Below are positions 18,934 through 27,683 of a stretch of DNA of 64,000 nucleotides, one piece after another. This DNA is from Cohnella endophytica. GTDB taxonomy: Bacteria; Bacillota; Bacilli; Paenibacillales; Paenibacillaceae. A program made the position numbers and the translations under genes. Numbering within the stretch: the first letter of the stretch is position 1; each line of letters begins with the position of its first letter. The notes below the pieces were generated by a model. It saw only the letters and a program-made list of their open reading frames with translations. It did not search any database and was not told the origin of the DNA. The stretch is from positions 310,001 to 374,000 of the forward strand of contig NZ_RBZM01000005.1 in the NCBI RefSeq assembly GCF_003628305.1, written 5' to 3'.

Positions 18934-19869
18934 TTAATTCGTCCGGTATACGTATGGATCTTTGGGAGCGGGGATCGAATTCCAAGACGTAACCCGAAGC
19001 ACGGGGATCGTCTGCTTGAAAGGTTGATAGAGCTCGGATGTCAGCTTGCCCGTCACGTGAACCCAATCGTCGTCGTGCAGCTTCGTGCCGCCGGGGAATT
19101 CGACCAGCATTCCGAACACGCCGGAATCGGCCGCGCAGTGGATGAAGCCGAACCGGAAGACGAAGTAGTGTTCTCCGTCTACTTGTTCTCCTTTGTAAGC
19201 AAAGCCGTCGAATGAAATCGTCCTGTTCATGAAATCTCCCGGAAAGTTATAAATAACCTCCATTCCCTTCATATACGACACATCGTCGAGCAGGATCTCC
19301 CTTAGTCCGGCGAATTCCGCCAACTCCTTGTTTTTAACCTTTTCGTAGCCTTCTTTCCCATAGAACACGCTTGAATCCGGTTTGAGGAATTGATGCTGGC
19401 CCGGATTCTTATCCGACATGGAATCATCCATCGAAGGGAAGGAGAAGCCTTTCGCTTTGACGAAACTGGAATCCAGCGTCTGAACGGGCAAGAAAATACC
19501 CGTGAAGATCGGGAAGCTCAGGATGACGTATCCGATCGCTCTTTTCCATCTGTTGGATGACCCATGGGAGTGGCCGAAGTGATCGTGGTCATGGTTATGC
19601 GAGTGATTGAGATCATGTTCATGATGGTGATCGTGATCGTGTTCGTGATGCTCATCATTAGGTTCGGCAGCGGTCTGAAGTCTCTTTTTCTCCGCTTGCT
19701 CGATCCGATACATGCGAACGACCTCGATAGCGCTGAGCAAGAGGAGCAACACGATGGCGCTGACCGACAAGTAAGCATAGCGGGTATTTATATATTTGTT
19801 TAACTGGCCCTGAAAATGAATGAGAGAGAACATGAGAGCGAAGCCGAACAAGATGTAAAATCGGATCAT
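18934..19869 (-). CDS. TIGR03943/DUF1980 family permease subunit with His-rich loop (YcgQ-like)
   Basis: A 311-residue protein with two N-terminal hydrophobic segments (residues 4-18 and 33-50), a remarkable His/Asp/Glu-rich stretch (residues 72-103, about 15 histidines), another membrane segment near residue 112 and a C-terminal extracytoplasmic domain. The family pairs with UPF0718 permeases, as here. The start codon overlaps the permease stop (TAATG). The His-rich loop suggests binding of zinc or another metal, but the transported substrate is not established from the sequence. Confidence 0.82.
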   Translation of the reverse strand: MIRFYILFGFALMFSLIHFQGQLNKYINTRYAYLSVSAIVLLLLLSAIEVVRMYRIEQAEKKRLQTAAEPNDEHHEHDHDHHHEHDLNHSHNHDHDHFGHSHGSSNRWKRAIGYVILSFPIFTGIFLPVQTLDSSFVKAKGFSFPSMDDSMSDKNPGQHQFLKPDSSVFYGKEGYEKVKNKELAEFAGLREILLDDVSYMKGMEVIYNFPGDFMNRTISFDGFAYKGEQVDGEHYFVFRFGFIHCAADSGVFGMLVEFPGGTKLHDDDWVHVTGKLTSELYQPFKQTIPVLRVTSWNSIPAPKDPYVYRTN

Positions 19870-20774
19870 TAGACGAACCTCCCGACGATTAAGGAACCGA
19901 TTAGCGTAAATACGGTTACGAGCGCGATCAAAGCGAAGACGAATTTACCGCGGAACGCGGCGAGCAACATCAACGTGTTCTTGATGTCGATCATCGGCCC
20001 GTATACGAGAAAGGCGGAGATCGAACCCATCGAGAACGTGCTGCGGAAGGAGGAGGCGATAAAGGCATCCGCTTCCGAGCAGAGCGACATCGTGAAGGCC
20101 AGCCCGATCATGACGAGAGATGACATGAGGGGATTACTTCCGAGATGCAGTAAAGACGACGTCGGTATAAACGTCTGCATGCTAGCCGCTATGAAGGCGC
20201 CTAATACGAGATATTTACCCACGGAGAAAAATTCGTCGACGGAATGCAGAAGCACATGGCCCAGACGCGGAAGGAGCGGATCTTGCTTGACCGTGACCGT
20301 CGGTGAATGTTCGGCCGTGGCCGCCACTTGCTGCTCGTTAACGCGGAGCGGAACGACCGGGAAAAGGATCGCCACGCACATTGAGACGGCAAGAGCTACC
20401 GCGAAAGCCATTCCGGAACGGATCAAGACAACATGCCAATCGTTGCCGAAGGCGATATATGTAGCGAACAAGACGATCGGATTAATGATCGGTCCGGTCA
20501 GCATAAACGCGATTCCCGCGTTTAAGGGAACCCCCTTGTTCAGCAACCTTCGGGTGATCGGCACGATGCCGCATTCGCACGAAGGGAACAAGATGCCGAC
20601 GCTGCATCCGAACAGGGAGGCTAGAAATCGGTTTCGCGGCATAATGCGGGCGATCCATCGTTCAGAGATGAAAGATTGGATGACTCCCGAGATAAGCACG
20701 CCAAGCAGCACGAACGGGATGGCTTCCATGATCATGCTTAGGAAAATCGTGTTGAGTTGAAGAAAAGTTTTCAA
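19869..20774 (-). CDS. UPF0718 (DUF318) permease, YcgR-like
   Basis: A 301-residue polytopic membrane protein with about eight segments. It carries the family motifs SCECGIVPITRRLLNKG (near residue 65) and MSLCSEADAFIASSF (near residue 234). Each holds a Cys next to an acidic residue inside a membrane segment, which suits metal or thiol ligand transport. It is transcribed with the His-rich partner downstream. No Zur, Fur or CsoR palindrome stands out in the 166 bp before the divergent quinone oxidoreductase gene. Confidence 0.82.
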   Translation of the reverse strand: MKTFLQLNTIFLSMIMEAIPFVLLGVLISGVIQSFISERWIARIMPRNRFLASLFGCSVGILFPSCECGIVPITRRLLNKGVPLNAGIAFMLTGPIINPIVLFATYIAFGNDWHVVLIRSGMAFAVALAVSMCVAILFPVVPLRVNEQQVAATAEHSPTVTVKQDPLLPRLGHVLLHSVDEFFSVGKYLVLGAFIAASMQTFIPTSSLLHLGSNPLMSSLVMIGLAFTMSLCSEADAFIASSFRSTFSMGSISAFLVYGPMIDIKNTLMLLAAFRGKFVFALIALVTVFTLIGSLIVGRFV

Positions 20775-20940
20775 GATGCACCCGCCGTTAAGGAGAAATT
20801 GATAAATCTACGAATCTACCTTATCACATCGACGTCGCGAAAACCTTAAAAGAGTGGCAGATTTATTGTCATCGAATTGGCAATACGGATGCAGGCTATG
20901 CTTTAATAGACGAATAACCTGACCATTTGGAGTGAATGAG

Positions 20941-21915
20941 ATGAAAGCTTTGGTTTTTCGCGAATTCGGCGGACCCGAAGTTCTGCATATGAGCGAGGTG
21001 GCGGATCCAGTGTTAGTTGCCGGGTCCATAATCGTTCGTATGCGAGCGATCGGCCTGAACTTCGCGGATATTTATCGTCGCCGGGGAAATTATCATCTGG
21101 CGGGACAAGCGCCTTGGATACTGGGATACGAAGGAGCGGGTATAGTTGAACAGGTAGGCGAAGGCGTCGAAGGCATTCGGGTGGGGGATCGCGTTGGCTT
21201 CGCCGACGCCCCTCACGCGAATGCGGAACTCGTTGCCGTTAGCGCCGACCGCGTGATTCCGTTACCGCCGGACATCTCGTTCGAACAAGCCGCATCCGTG
21301 CTGTTGCAGGGATTGACCGCGCATTATCTGGTCAACGACAGCTATCCCGTACGCGCGGGCGAGGAAGTTCTAGTCCATGCTGCAGCCGGAGGAGTCGGGC
21401 AATTGCTAATCCAGCTTTGCAAGAATAAAGGGGCTAGGGTGCTGGGACTCACGTCGAGCGATGCCAAACGCCAAGTGGCCATGGACGCAGGCGCGGACGA
21501 AACATTGCTATACGGAAACGACGGAAGTTGGGTGAGCAAGGCACAGGAATGGTCGGTCGGACGCGACGGTCTGAACGTCGCATATGACTCCGTAGGTTCG
21601 ACTCTGTTGGATAGCTTCGCGGCCGTGAAGGCGAAGGGAGCGGTCGTGTTCTACGGTATGGCCGGAGGCGATCCTCCGCCTATCGATCCGCGCATGTTGA
21701 TGGATACCTCCTCGACGTTGACCGGAGGCGATTTGTGGAACCACGTGACGACTAGGGAGGAACGTATTAGACGGGCGGCTTCTCTGTTCGCGGATATGGC
21801 GGAACGCAAGCTGAAAATAGAACGACCGAAGCAATTCGCCCTGCGCGATGGAGCGGAAGCCCATCGTTACATGGAAAGTCGGCAAAGCACCGGGAAAATC
21901 GTTTTCATTCCGTAA
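20941..21915 (+). CDS. Quinone oxidoreductase (zinc-free MDR family)
   Basis: A 324-residue medium-chain dehydrogenase/reductase similar to QorA. The N-terminal GroES-like part has LGYEGAGIVEQVG near residue 60. The NADPH site is HAAAGGVGQLLIQLCK near residue 143. The zinc ligands of alcohol dehydrogenases are absent, so it should be an NADPH-dependent quinone or enone reductase. The ATG at 20941 sits 9 bp after TTTGGAG. A GTG three codons earlier is less well placed. Confidence 0.88.
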   Translation: MKALVFREFGGPEVLHMSEVADPVLVAGSIIVRMRAIGLNFADIYRRRGNYHLAGQAPWILGYEGAGIVEQVGEGVEGIRVGDRVGFADAPHANAELVAVSADRVIPLPPDISFEQAASVLLQGLTAHYLVNDSYPVRAGEEVLVHAAAGGVGQLLIQLCKNKGARVLGLTSSDAKRQVAMDAGADETLLYGNDGSWVSKAQEWSVGRDGLNVAYDSVGSTLLDSFAAVKAKGAVVFYGMAGGDPPPIDPRMLMDTSSTLTGGDLWNHVTTREERIRRAASLFADMAERKLKIERPKQFALRDGAEAHRYMESRQSTGKIVFIP

Positions 21916-22019
21916 ATTTGACGTTTCTTCCGCATGATGTTACAGTATCTACTGCTCTTTCGCCCGGAATCGGATATAATAAGCGTTAGCGAGCTTTAGT
22001 AGTCATGAGGGGGATCACC

Positions 22020-22682
22020 TTGAACCAAACCATTACGGTCAACAAAAAAGAAATAGCTGTCACATTTTCGAATTACTTCGACTCCGAGCTCGGACAGTTC
22101 CTGTTCAAGCACGTGATGTGCGACGTCTATATGCCCGGCAACGAGGTCGTTCCGATCGACGTGGAGAAGGAACAGATCAAACGCGTCATCGAAGGCTTCA
22201 AGAAACGCACGGAACTGTACGATGAAATTCCGAAAGAAAACATCAAGGGAAAATCGCTTTACGTCATAAATTCGAGAATGCGCTACGATCTCGACTGGAT
22301 GAAGGGCAACAAGCCTCCGAAGCCGATTTCCTTGGCGGAACACGAGAAACGAAAAGCGGACGAAGCCCGCGGCATCAAGCCGGCTCCGATCGTCGAACCT
22401 GAAGAAGCTCCGGAACCGACCGCGCGTCGACCGGAACAACCGAAGGCTCCGGAATATAAGGACAACAGACGCAAATACCTGTTGTCCAAGGGCTTCAAGC
22501 ACAATCTAGCGACGAACAACTGGGAGATTAAGGATATCCGTTTCCCGGATTCCAAGATCGACAAGTCCCCGTCCGACGAGGAGTTCGCCGAAGGAATGAA
22601 CCGTTTGCTCGAGGCTTCGTACCAGAACCATCTGAAGCGGAAGAACAAACCTGCGCCGAAGCCTTCCGAGGATAAAGCGTAA
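22020..22682 (+). CDS. Hypothetical basic protein with Pro/Glu-rich hinge
   Basis: I do not recognise this protein. It has about 220 residues. The N-terminal half (1-110) looks folded, with an MCDVYMPGNEVVPID stretch. A proline- and glutamate-rich hinge (about 115-145) follows, then a Lys-rich C-terminal part. There is no signal peptide or membrane segment. TTG at 22020 is favoured because GAGGGGG lies 6-8 bp upstream, while an ATG at 22005 has no ribosome site and would contain it. A -10-like TATAAT is present at 21975. A terminator follows, so it is a single-gene unit. Confidence 0.7.
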   Translation: MNQTITVNKKEIAVTFSNYFDSELGQFLFKHVMCDVYMPGNEVVPIDVEKEQIKRVIEGFKKRTELYDEIPKENIKGKSLYVINSRMRYDLDWMKGNKPPKPISLAEHEKRKADEARGIKPAPIVEPEEAPEPTARRPEQPKAPEYKDNRRKYLLSKGFKHNLATNNWEIKDIRFPDSKIDKSPSDEEFAEGMNRLLEASYQNHLKRKNKPAPKPSEDKA

Positions 22683-22697
22683 TAGACGCACAACCCG

Positions 22698-22730
22698 CCG
22701 ATCTCCCGAATTCAGGGGATCGGTTTTTTT
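22698..22730 (+). terminator. Terminator after the hypothetical gene
   Basis: CCGATCTCCC pairs with GGGGATCGG around an AATTC-containing loop and is followed by seven T residues. Confidence 0.88.
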
Positions 22731-22749
22731 CGGAACGAGAGAATCGATA

Positions 22750-23598
22750 TTAAGGCAATCTCGAAGCAGCTTGCAGCCGATATTCCGTCGGACTGAAGCT
22801 GCTTTCTTTACGGAAAGCTTTGGCGAAATGATTCGTGTCCGGGTAACCTACGAGCTCGGCGACTTCTTTAATCGATAACGAAGTCGTTCCTAGCAGCGTT
22901 TTGGCTTTCTGCATTCTTTTGCGGTTTAAATATTTAAGCGGAGATACCGCGAAATGTTTGTTGAAATAACGTACCAAGTAGTTCGGATGAAGATGGACAT
23001 GCTTCGCGAGCTGTTCCAAAGTGATATGCTCCGCTAGCCTGTTGTCGATGAATCGTTCTATTCGGTTTAGCCGATCTACGTCTTCGGCCCTGCCCGGCAC
23101 GACGCGGATATGCGGATCGGCTTCCGTCAGGAAATGGGCAATCAGCTCGAGCAAGATCGCCTTCTCCCTGATGCGGGAAATGAAATCGGCGTTCTTGTGC
23201 AGCTCGACGAGTTCTCGGAATAAGCCGAGCATTCGCGCGTTGTCCCGAATGTCCATGCAGAACGGAACCTCCAGCCACTGGAACAAATCGAGTTCCCCCA
23301 ACGAGGCGATAAAATGGCACCAATATTTTCGGAAAGGATCGTCGCTGATGGTCGAGTAGGATTGTTCGACATGCGCGGGCATGAGGCACAATTGACCGGC
23401 AACGGGGTAAAACTCTTCCCCGCCGATCTTTACCCAACCGTCTCCTTCGCAAATAAAATAAAACTTATTATAATCCGGGATATAATTCAACTCGCGCCAT
23501 TCCGGCGAGCATTGGGTGAAATGCGCTTCCACAAGATGAACCCGCAAGTTGCGCAACAGGTCGTCGATATAAGCTGAATCCGGATGAAACCGCGCCAC
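22750..23598 (-). CDS. AraC family transcriptional regulator
   Basis: About 282 residues. The N-terminal cupin-like sensor (residues 1-150) is followed by two helix-turn-helix motifs (LEQLAKHVHLHPNYLVRYF and IKEVAELVGYPDTNHFAKAF), with the usual C-terminal FSPTEYR signature. It is divergent from the GH29 fucosidase gene and probably controls it in response to a sugar. GTG at 23598 is favoured because AGGTGA lies 6 bp upstream. The GTG at 23607 has no spacing to a ribosome site. Confidence 0.87.
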   Translation of the reverse strand: MARFHPDSAYIDDLLRNLRVHLVEAHFTQCSPEWRELNYIPDYNKFYFICEGDGWVKIGGEEFYPVAGQLCLMPAHVEQSYSTISDDPFRKYWCHFIASLGELDLFQWLEVPFCMDIRDNARMLGLFRELVELHKNADFISRIREKAILLELIAHFLTEADPHIRVVPGRAEDVDRLNRIERFIDNRLAEHITLEQLAKHVHLHPNYLVRYFNKHFAVSPLKYLNRKRMQKAKTLLGTTSLSIKEVAELVGYPDTNHFAKAFRKESSFSPTEYRLQAASRLP

Positions 23599-23712
23599 TA
23601 AGTTCACCTCAAATGGTTAATTCGATCCCCATGTAAGCTAATCGCCTGCATTCCGATTATAGCAAATCGTTGCTAGACTGAGGATATCCGAATTAATGGA
23701 GGCGCTTACGAG

Positions 23713-25029
23713 ATGGGACAAACTTATATCGAACAAAGAACCGCCAGAACCGAATGGTTCTTGAAGGATCGCTTCGGCATGTTCATTCATTGGGGTTTGT
23801 ACGCGATTCCCGCCAGAGGGGAATGGGTAAGGAACGCGGAACGGATCACAGTGGAGGATTATCAGCAATATTTCGACGATTTTAATCCGCAACGATACGA
23901 GCCTCGCGAATGGGCGAGAGCGGCGAAAGCCGCCGGGATGAAATACGCCGTGTTGACGGCTAAGCATCATGATGGCTTCTGCTTGTTCGATAGCAAGCTG
24001 ACGGACTATAAGTCCACGAAGACGAAGGCGGGAAGAGATCTCGTTAGCGAGTTCTTGGAAGCTTTCCGCGCGGAAGGACTCAAGGTCGGATTGTATTACT
24101 CGCTTATCGACTGGCACCATCCCGATTACCCGGCCTACGGCGATACGCACCATCCGATGCGCGACGACGAAACGTACAAACGCGATCCGGACAATTTCGG
24201 ACGGTACCTCGATTACATGCATGGACAAGTCCGCGAGTTGCTGACCGACTACGGCAAGCTTGACGTCATGTGGTTCGACTTCTCTTACGATGAGATGAAG
24301 GCCGAGAAGTGGCGGGCGACCGAGCTGATGGAGACGATCCGTTCCCTTCAACCGCACATCCTTGTTGATAACCGTCTCGAGGCAAGCGGAGAGGGGGGCG
24401 GCAGCATCTATACGAAAAACCCAAGCTTCTTTTCCGGGGATTTCGCTTCGCCGGAACAGATCATCCCGCCGAGCGGGGTAACCGACGACGAAGGAAATTC
24501 CATTCCGTGGGAAGCCTGCATAACGCTTAATAACAATTGGGGCTACGGATCTTCCGACAAAACCTATAAGTCGGCCAAGACGATTATCCGCAAGCTCGTC
24601 GAGTGCGTAAGCAAGAACGGCAATTTGCTGCTGAACGTAGGGCCGAACGCGGAAGGGGAAATTCCGGACGAATCCCTCGCCATCCTGGCGGAAGTCGGGA
24701 AGTGGATGGCCCGCAACGGCGCGAGCATCTATGGATGCGGTCAAGCCGACTTGCCGAAACCCGAGTGGGGCCGATTTACCAGCAAGGGGAACAAGCTATA
24801 CGCCCATTTGTTCGAGGAGAGCGTCGGACCGATTAACTTGGCGGGCTTAGCCGGACGGATCGGGAAAGCAAGGTTGCTGTCGGACGGTTCCGAGGTATTC
24901 GTCTCCCGTCCGTGGAACACGGCCCTGTACCCGGACGACGCGTTCTTCAACTTCGCTCAACCGGAAGTACTGACGTATCCGTTGCCTGACGAACGCGACA
25001 CGGTCGTGGAATTGACTATGATCGAGTAA
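23713..25029 (+). CDS. GH29 alpha-L-fucosidase (cytoplasmic)
   Basis: A 438-residue glycoside hydrolase family 29 enzyme with motifs FGMFIHWGLYA near residue 20, AKHHDGFCLFD near residue 84 and LDVMWFDFSYD near residue 188, whose WFD aspartate is the likely nucleophile. There is no signal peptide, so it acts on imported fucosylated oligosaccharides. No transporter is next to it. GGAGG lies just before the ATG. Divergent from the AraC-type regulator. Confidence 0.92.
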   Translation: MGQTYIEQRTARTEWFLKDRFGMFIHWGLYAIPARGEWVRNAERITVEDYQQYFDDFNPQRYEPREWARAAKAAGMKYAVLTAKHHDGFCLFDSKLTDYKSTKTKAGRDLVSEFLEAFRAEGLKVGLYYSLIDWHHPDYPAYGDTHHPMRDDETYKRDPDNFGRYLDYMHGQVRELLTDYGKLDVMWFDFSYDEMKAEKWRATELMETIRSLQPHILVDNRLEASGEGGGSIYTKNPSFFSGDFASPEQIIPPSGVTDDEGNSIPWEACITLNNNWGYGSSDKTYKSAKTIIRKLVECVSKNGNLLLNVGPNAEGEIPDESLAILAEVGKWMARNGASIYGCGQADLPKPEWGRFTSKGNKLYAHLFEESVGPINLAGLAGRIGKARLLSDGSEVFVSRPWNTALYPDDAFFNFAQPEVLTYPLPDERDTVVELTMIE

Positions 25030-25035
25030 TATTAT

Positions 25036-25081
25036 CCGTTCGTTCTCCGAATGTTTCCTGCGGAGGGCGAACGGTTTTTTT
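25036..25081 (+). terminator. Terminator after the fucosidase gene
   Basis: CCGTTCG-TTCTCCG pairs with CGGAG-GG-CGAACGG, followed by a run of at least seven T residues. Confidence 0.88.
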
Positions 25082-25252
25082 CGGGGGTAATCATTTATTT
25101 CTATTTACTGAATTTACCTACACGTCAAAGTTGCGCAAACCTGAAGCATATGTCATGATCATCTCGTGTTCGGTTTCAAAGCCGAGCCTCCCGTGTGAAC
25201 GGTCTTGATTTGGTTGATATTATTATTATCTGTATATGAGAGGATGCGGGAC

Positions 25253-26683
25253 ATGGCGACAAACAACGCGCAAGGGTTAGGCGGGAATAGCGTCATTCTG
25301 CGGCTGGACATCGATACGGCTCGCATGAATTTCGGGCTCGTCGCGAATATCATCACGAGCATGGGCGGAGACATTATCGCGATCGACACGATTCATATCG
25401 GACATGAGAGCAGCACTCGGGATATTACCGTTAACGTTACCGATGCGGGCGACGTCGCGAAAATAACGGACGCCATTCAGAGAATCCCCGGCATTCGTCT
25501 GGTTAACACGTCCGACAGAACTTTTCTATTGCACCTCGGAGGCAAAATCGAAGTCACGCCCAAGGTAACGATACATAACCGCGACGATCTATCGCGCGTG
25601 TATACTCCGGACGTAGCGCGCGTATGCATGGCGATCTACGAAGATCCGGACAATGCGTATTCGCTTACGATCAAGCGCAATACGGTAGCGGTCGTCTCCG
25701 ACGGGACGGCGGTGTTGGGACTCGGAGACATAGGTCCGAGAGCCGCGATGCCCGTCATGGAAGGCAAAGCGATGCTATTCAAGCAGCTTGCGGGCGTTGA
25801 CGCTTTCCCTATTTGTCTCGACACTCAGGATACGGAGGAGATTATTCGGACGATCAAGCAGATTTCTCCTTCGTTCGGAGGCATTAACTTAGAGGATATT
25901 GCTTCTCCGAGATGCTTCGAGATCGAGCAGCGTCTGAAGGAAGAGTTGGACATTCCCGTATTCCACGACGATCAGCACGGAACTGCGGTCGTTACTTACG
26001 CCGGGCTAATTAACGCGCTGAAAATCGTAGGCAAGCCTATTTCGGAAGTAAAAGCGGTCGTATGCGGAATCGGCGCGGCAGGAGTCGCGATTAGCGAGAT
26101 TTTGCTTGCGGCAGGCATTAAAGAGCTTATCGGAGTAGATAAAGAAGGCATACTCGTGGCGGGCGAGGCCTATTCTAACCCCGTGAAGGACGCTTACGCG
26201 CTACGCACGAATCCGAACCGAGTTCAGGGGGGGCTAAGCGATGCGTTGCAAGGAGCGGACGTATTCGTTGGGGTATCCGCGGCCGGCTTGCTGAAGAGAG
26301 AGCACGTGCTGGGTATGGCGCCTAAGCCGATCGTCTTCGCGATGGCGAATCCGAAACCCGAGATCATGCCGGGAGAGATCGAGGATATCGTCGCGGTTAT
26401 GGCGACAGGCCGTTCGGATTTCCCGAATCAGATCAACAATGTGTTGTGCTTTCCCGGCATTTTCCGTGCGGCTCTGGACTGTCGGGCCAGCGTCATCAAC
26501 GAAGAGATGAAGCTCGCGGCGGCGGAGGCGATCGCGTCCGTTATCACCGACGATAAGCTGGACAAATACTATATCGTGCCAAGCGTGTTCGACCAGAAAG
26601 TCGTGGAGTTGCTTCGCGATCGCGTCATTCGCGCGGCGATTCGCACGAAAGTCGCCCGTCGTATCCCGAAAGAGTATCGTTAA
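25253..26683 (+). CDS. NAD(P)-dependent malic enzyme with N-terminal ACT domain
   Basis: A 476-residue enzyme that converts malate to pyruvate and CO2. Residues 8-85 form an ACT domain (VILRLDIDTARMNFGLVANI start), which usually binds an amino acid or similar effector. The malic enzyme core follows, with SDGTAVLGLGDIGPRAAMPV near residue 147, the metal-binding FHDDQHGTAVV near residue 239 and a GxGxxG NAD site (CGIGAAGVAI) near residue 282. The ATG at 25253 is preferred, 9 bp after GAGAGG. The frame runs open upstream, but that stretch is hydrophobic and not part of the family. Confidence 0.9.
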   Translation: MATNNAQGLGGNSVILRLDIDTARMNFGLVANIITSMGGDIIAIDTIHIGHESSTRDITVNVTDAGDVAKITDAIQRIPGIRLVNTSDRTFLLHLGGKIEVTPKVTIHNRDDLSRVYTPDVARVCMAIYEDPDNAYSLTIKRNTVAVVSDGTAVLGLGDIGPRAAMPVMEGKAMLFKQLAGVDAFPICLDTQDTEEIIRTIKQISPSFGGINLEDIASPRCFEIEQRLKEELDIPVFHDDQHGTAVVTYAGLINALKIVGKPISEVKAVVCGIGAAGVAISEILLAAGIKELIGVDKEGILVAGEAYSNPVKDAYALRTNPNRVQGGLSDALQGADVFVGVSAAGLLKREHVLGMAPKPIVFAMANPKPEIMPGEIEDIVAVMATGRSDFPNQINNVLCFPGIFRAALDCRASVINEEMKLAAAEAIASVITDDKLDKYYIVPSVFDQKVVELLRDRVIRAAIRTKVARRIPKEYR

Positions 26684-26776
26684 GCGAGTCGCTTCAACTT
26701 TTCCGCAGGGCATAAGCACCTCCGGCTTCCCTTCCGACATAATGTATCGGAAGAGAAGCGGAGGAGGAGCCATCGC

Positions 26777-27586
26777 ATGAGCGGATACGATAGCCGGACA
26801 GCCATCTTCTTGGCTGCCGTCTGTAGCCAAACCTATGCTTGTTATAGCGACCCGAAAGGTCAATTCGTCGTCCCGGAGGGATTCAAGCTCGTACAAGAAA
26901 TTCGCGCGAAATCACTCGCGGGAGTATCGGAGAGATTCGGATTCATTTTGGAATCCGATGACCGAATCATCGTCGCCTTCCGGGGCACGAGTTCGACGAC
27001 GGACTGGATATCCGACGCCGTAGCCAGTCAATCGAAGTTCAAATGCGTGCGAGATGCCGGTCAAACCCATCGGGGGTTTTCGAACATCTATTATTCCGCG
27101 CGCGATAAGATTCTGGACGCTTTGGACGAATTGCCGAACGAAAAAGCGATTTACGTGACGGGTCATAGCCTCGGAGGCGCGTTAGCGACGCTGTGCGCGA
27201 TGGACCTTGCGGTGAATTCGAGCCATTCCGAGCCGATCGTCTATACTTACGGTTCGCCTAGGGTGGGAGATCCGACGTTCTCGCAGGCTTACAAGGCTAT
27301 CGTAGGCGATAAGAGTTACCGCGTTAACAACCGATTCGATGTGGTCACGCATTTGCCTCCTACGGTCTATAAGCTTCCTAGAAGGGATAAGATTTATTAC
27401 TACGAGCATATTACCGCGCCGGAGACGATCACCTTCCACAACGGCTCGATTCCCGGCAATCATATCATAGGCAGTTATTATGCGGAATTGGCCAAGAGGG
27501 ATCCGACGTACTCGGGTGTGCTGAACGCGGACAATCCAGGTTTTTGTCCGATTCCTTCAAGGTTCGCTTACGTCGTCGTAAGGTAG
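26777..27586 (+). CDS. Class 3 lipase family alpha/beta hydrolase
   Basis: A 269-residue fungal-lipase-like hydrolase. The likely triad is Ser131 in GHSLGGAL, Asp188 (in NNRFDVVTHLPP) and His229 (in PGNHIIGSYY). The oxyanion motif VAFRGTSSTTDW is near residue 66. No signal peptide is obvious, so it may be cytoplasmic or leave by another route. GGAGGAGG lies 8 bp before the ATG. Confidence 0.87.
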   Translation: MSGYDSRTAIFLAAVCSQTYACYSDPKGQFVVPEGFKLVQEIRAKSLAGVSERFGFILESDDRIIVAFRGTSSTTDWISDAVASQSKFKCVRDAGQTHRGFSNIYYSARDKILDALDELPNEKAIYVTGHSLGGALATLCAMDLAVNSSHSEPIVYTYGSPRVGDPTFSQAYKAIVGDKSYRVNNRFDVVTHLPPTVYKLPRRDKIYYYEHITAPETITFHNGSIPGNHIIGSYYAELAKRDPTYSGVLNADNPGFCPIPSRFAYVVVR

Positions 27587-27658
27587 TAGATCGTGTTCTC
27601 CATGGGGGAAAAGACAAGTGAAGCTGAAAACATAGCTTTACTTTATTTTAAATCCGAG

Positions 27659-27674
27659 TTATCCTATTGGATAA
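27659..27674. promoter_or_regulatory. Perfect inverted repeat before the LysR gene
   Basis: TTATCCTATTGGATAA has 6-bp arms around TATT. It lies about 25-50 bp before the candidate starts of the LysR gene, in an AT-rich stretch, so it is a likely autoregulatory or promoter-overlapping operator. The binding protein is unknown. Confidence 0.5.
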
Positions 27675-27683
27675 TAAAACATT

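Noticed and set aside
25205..25252. Hydrophobic N-terminal extension of the malic enzyme
   Set aside because: No ribosome site, not part of the family, and a good site exists for 25253.
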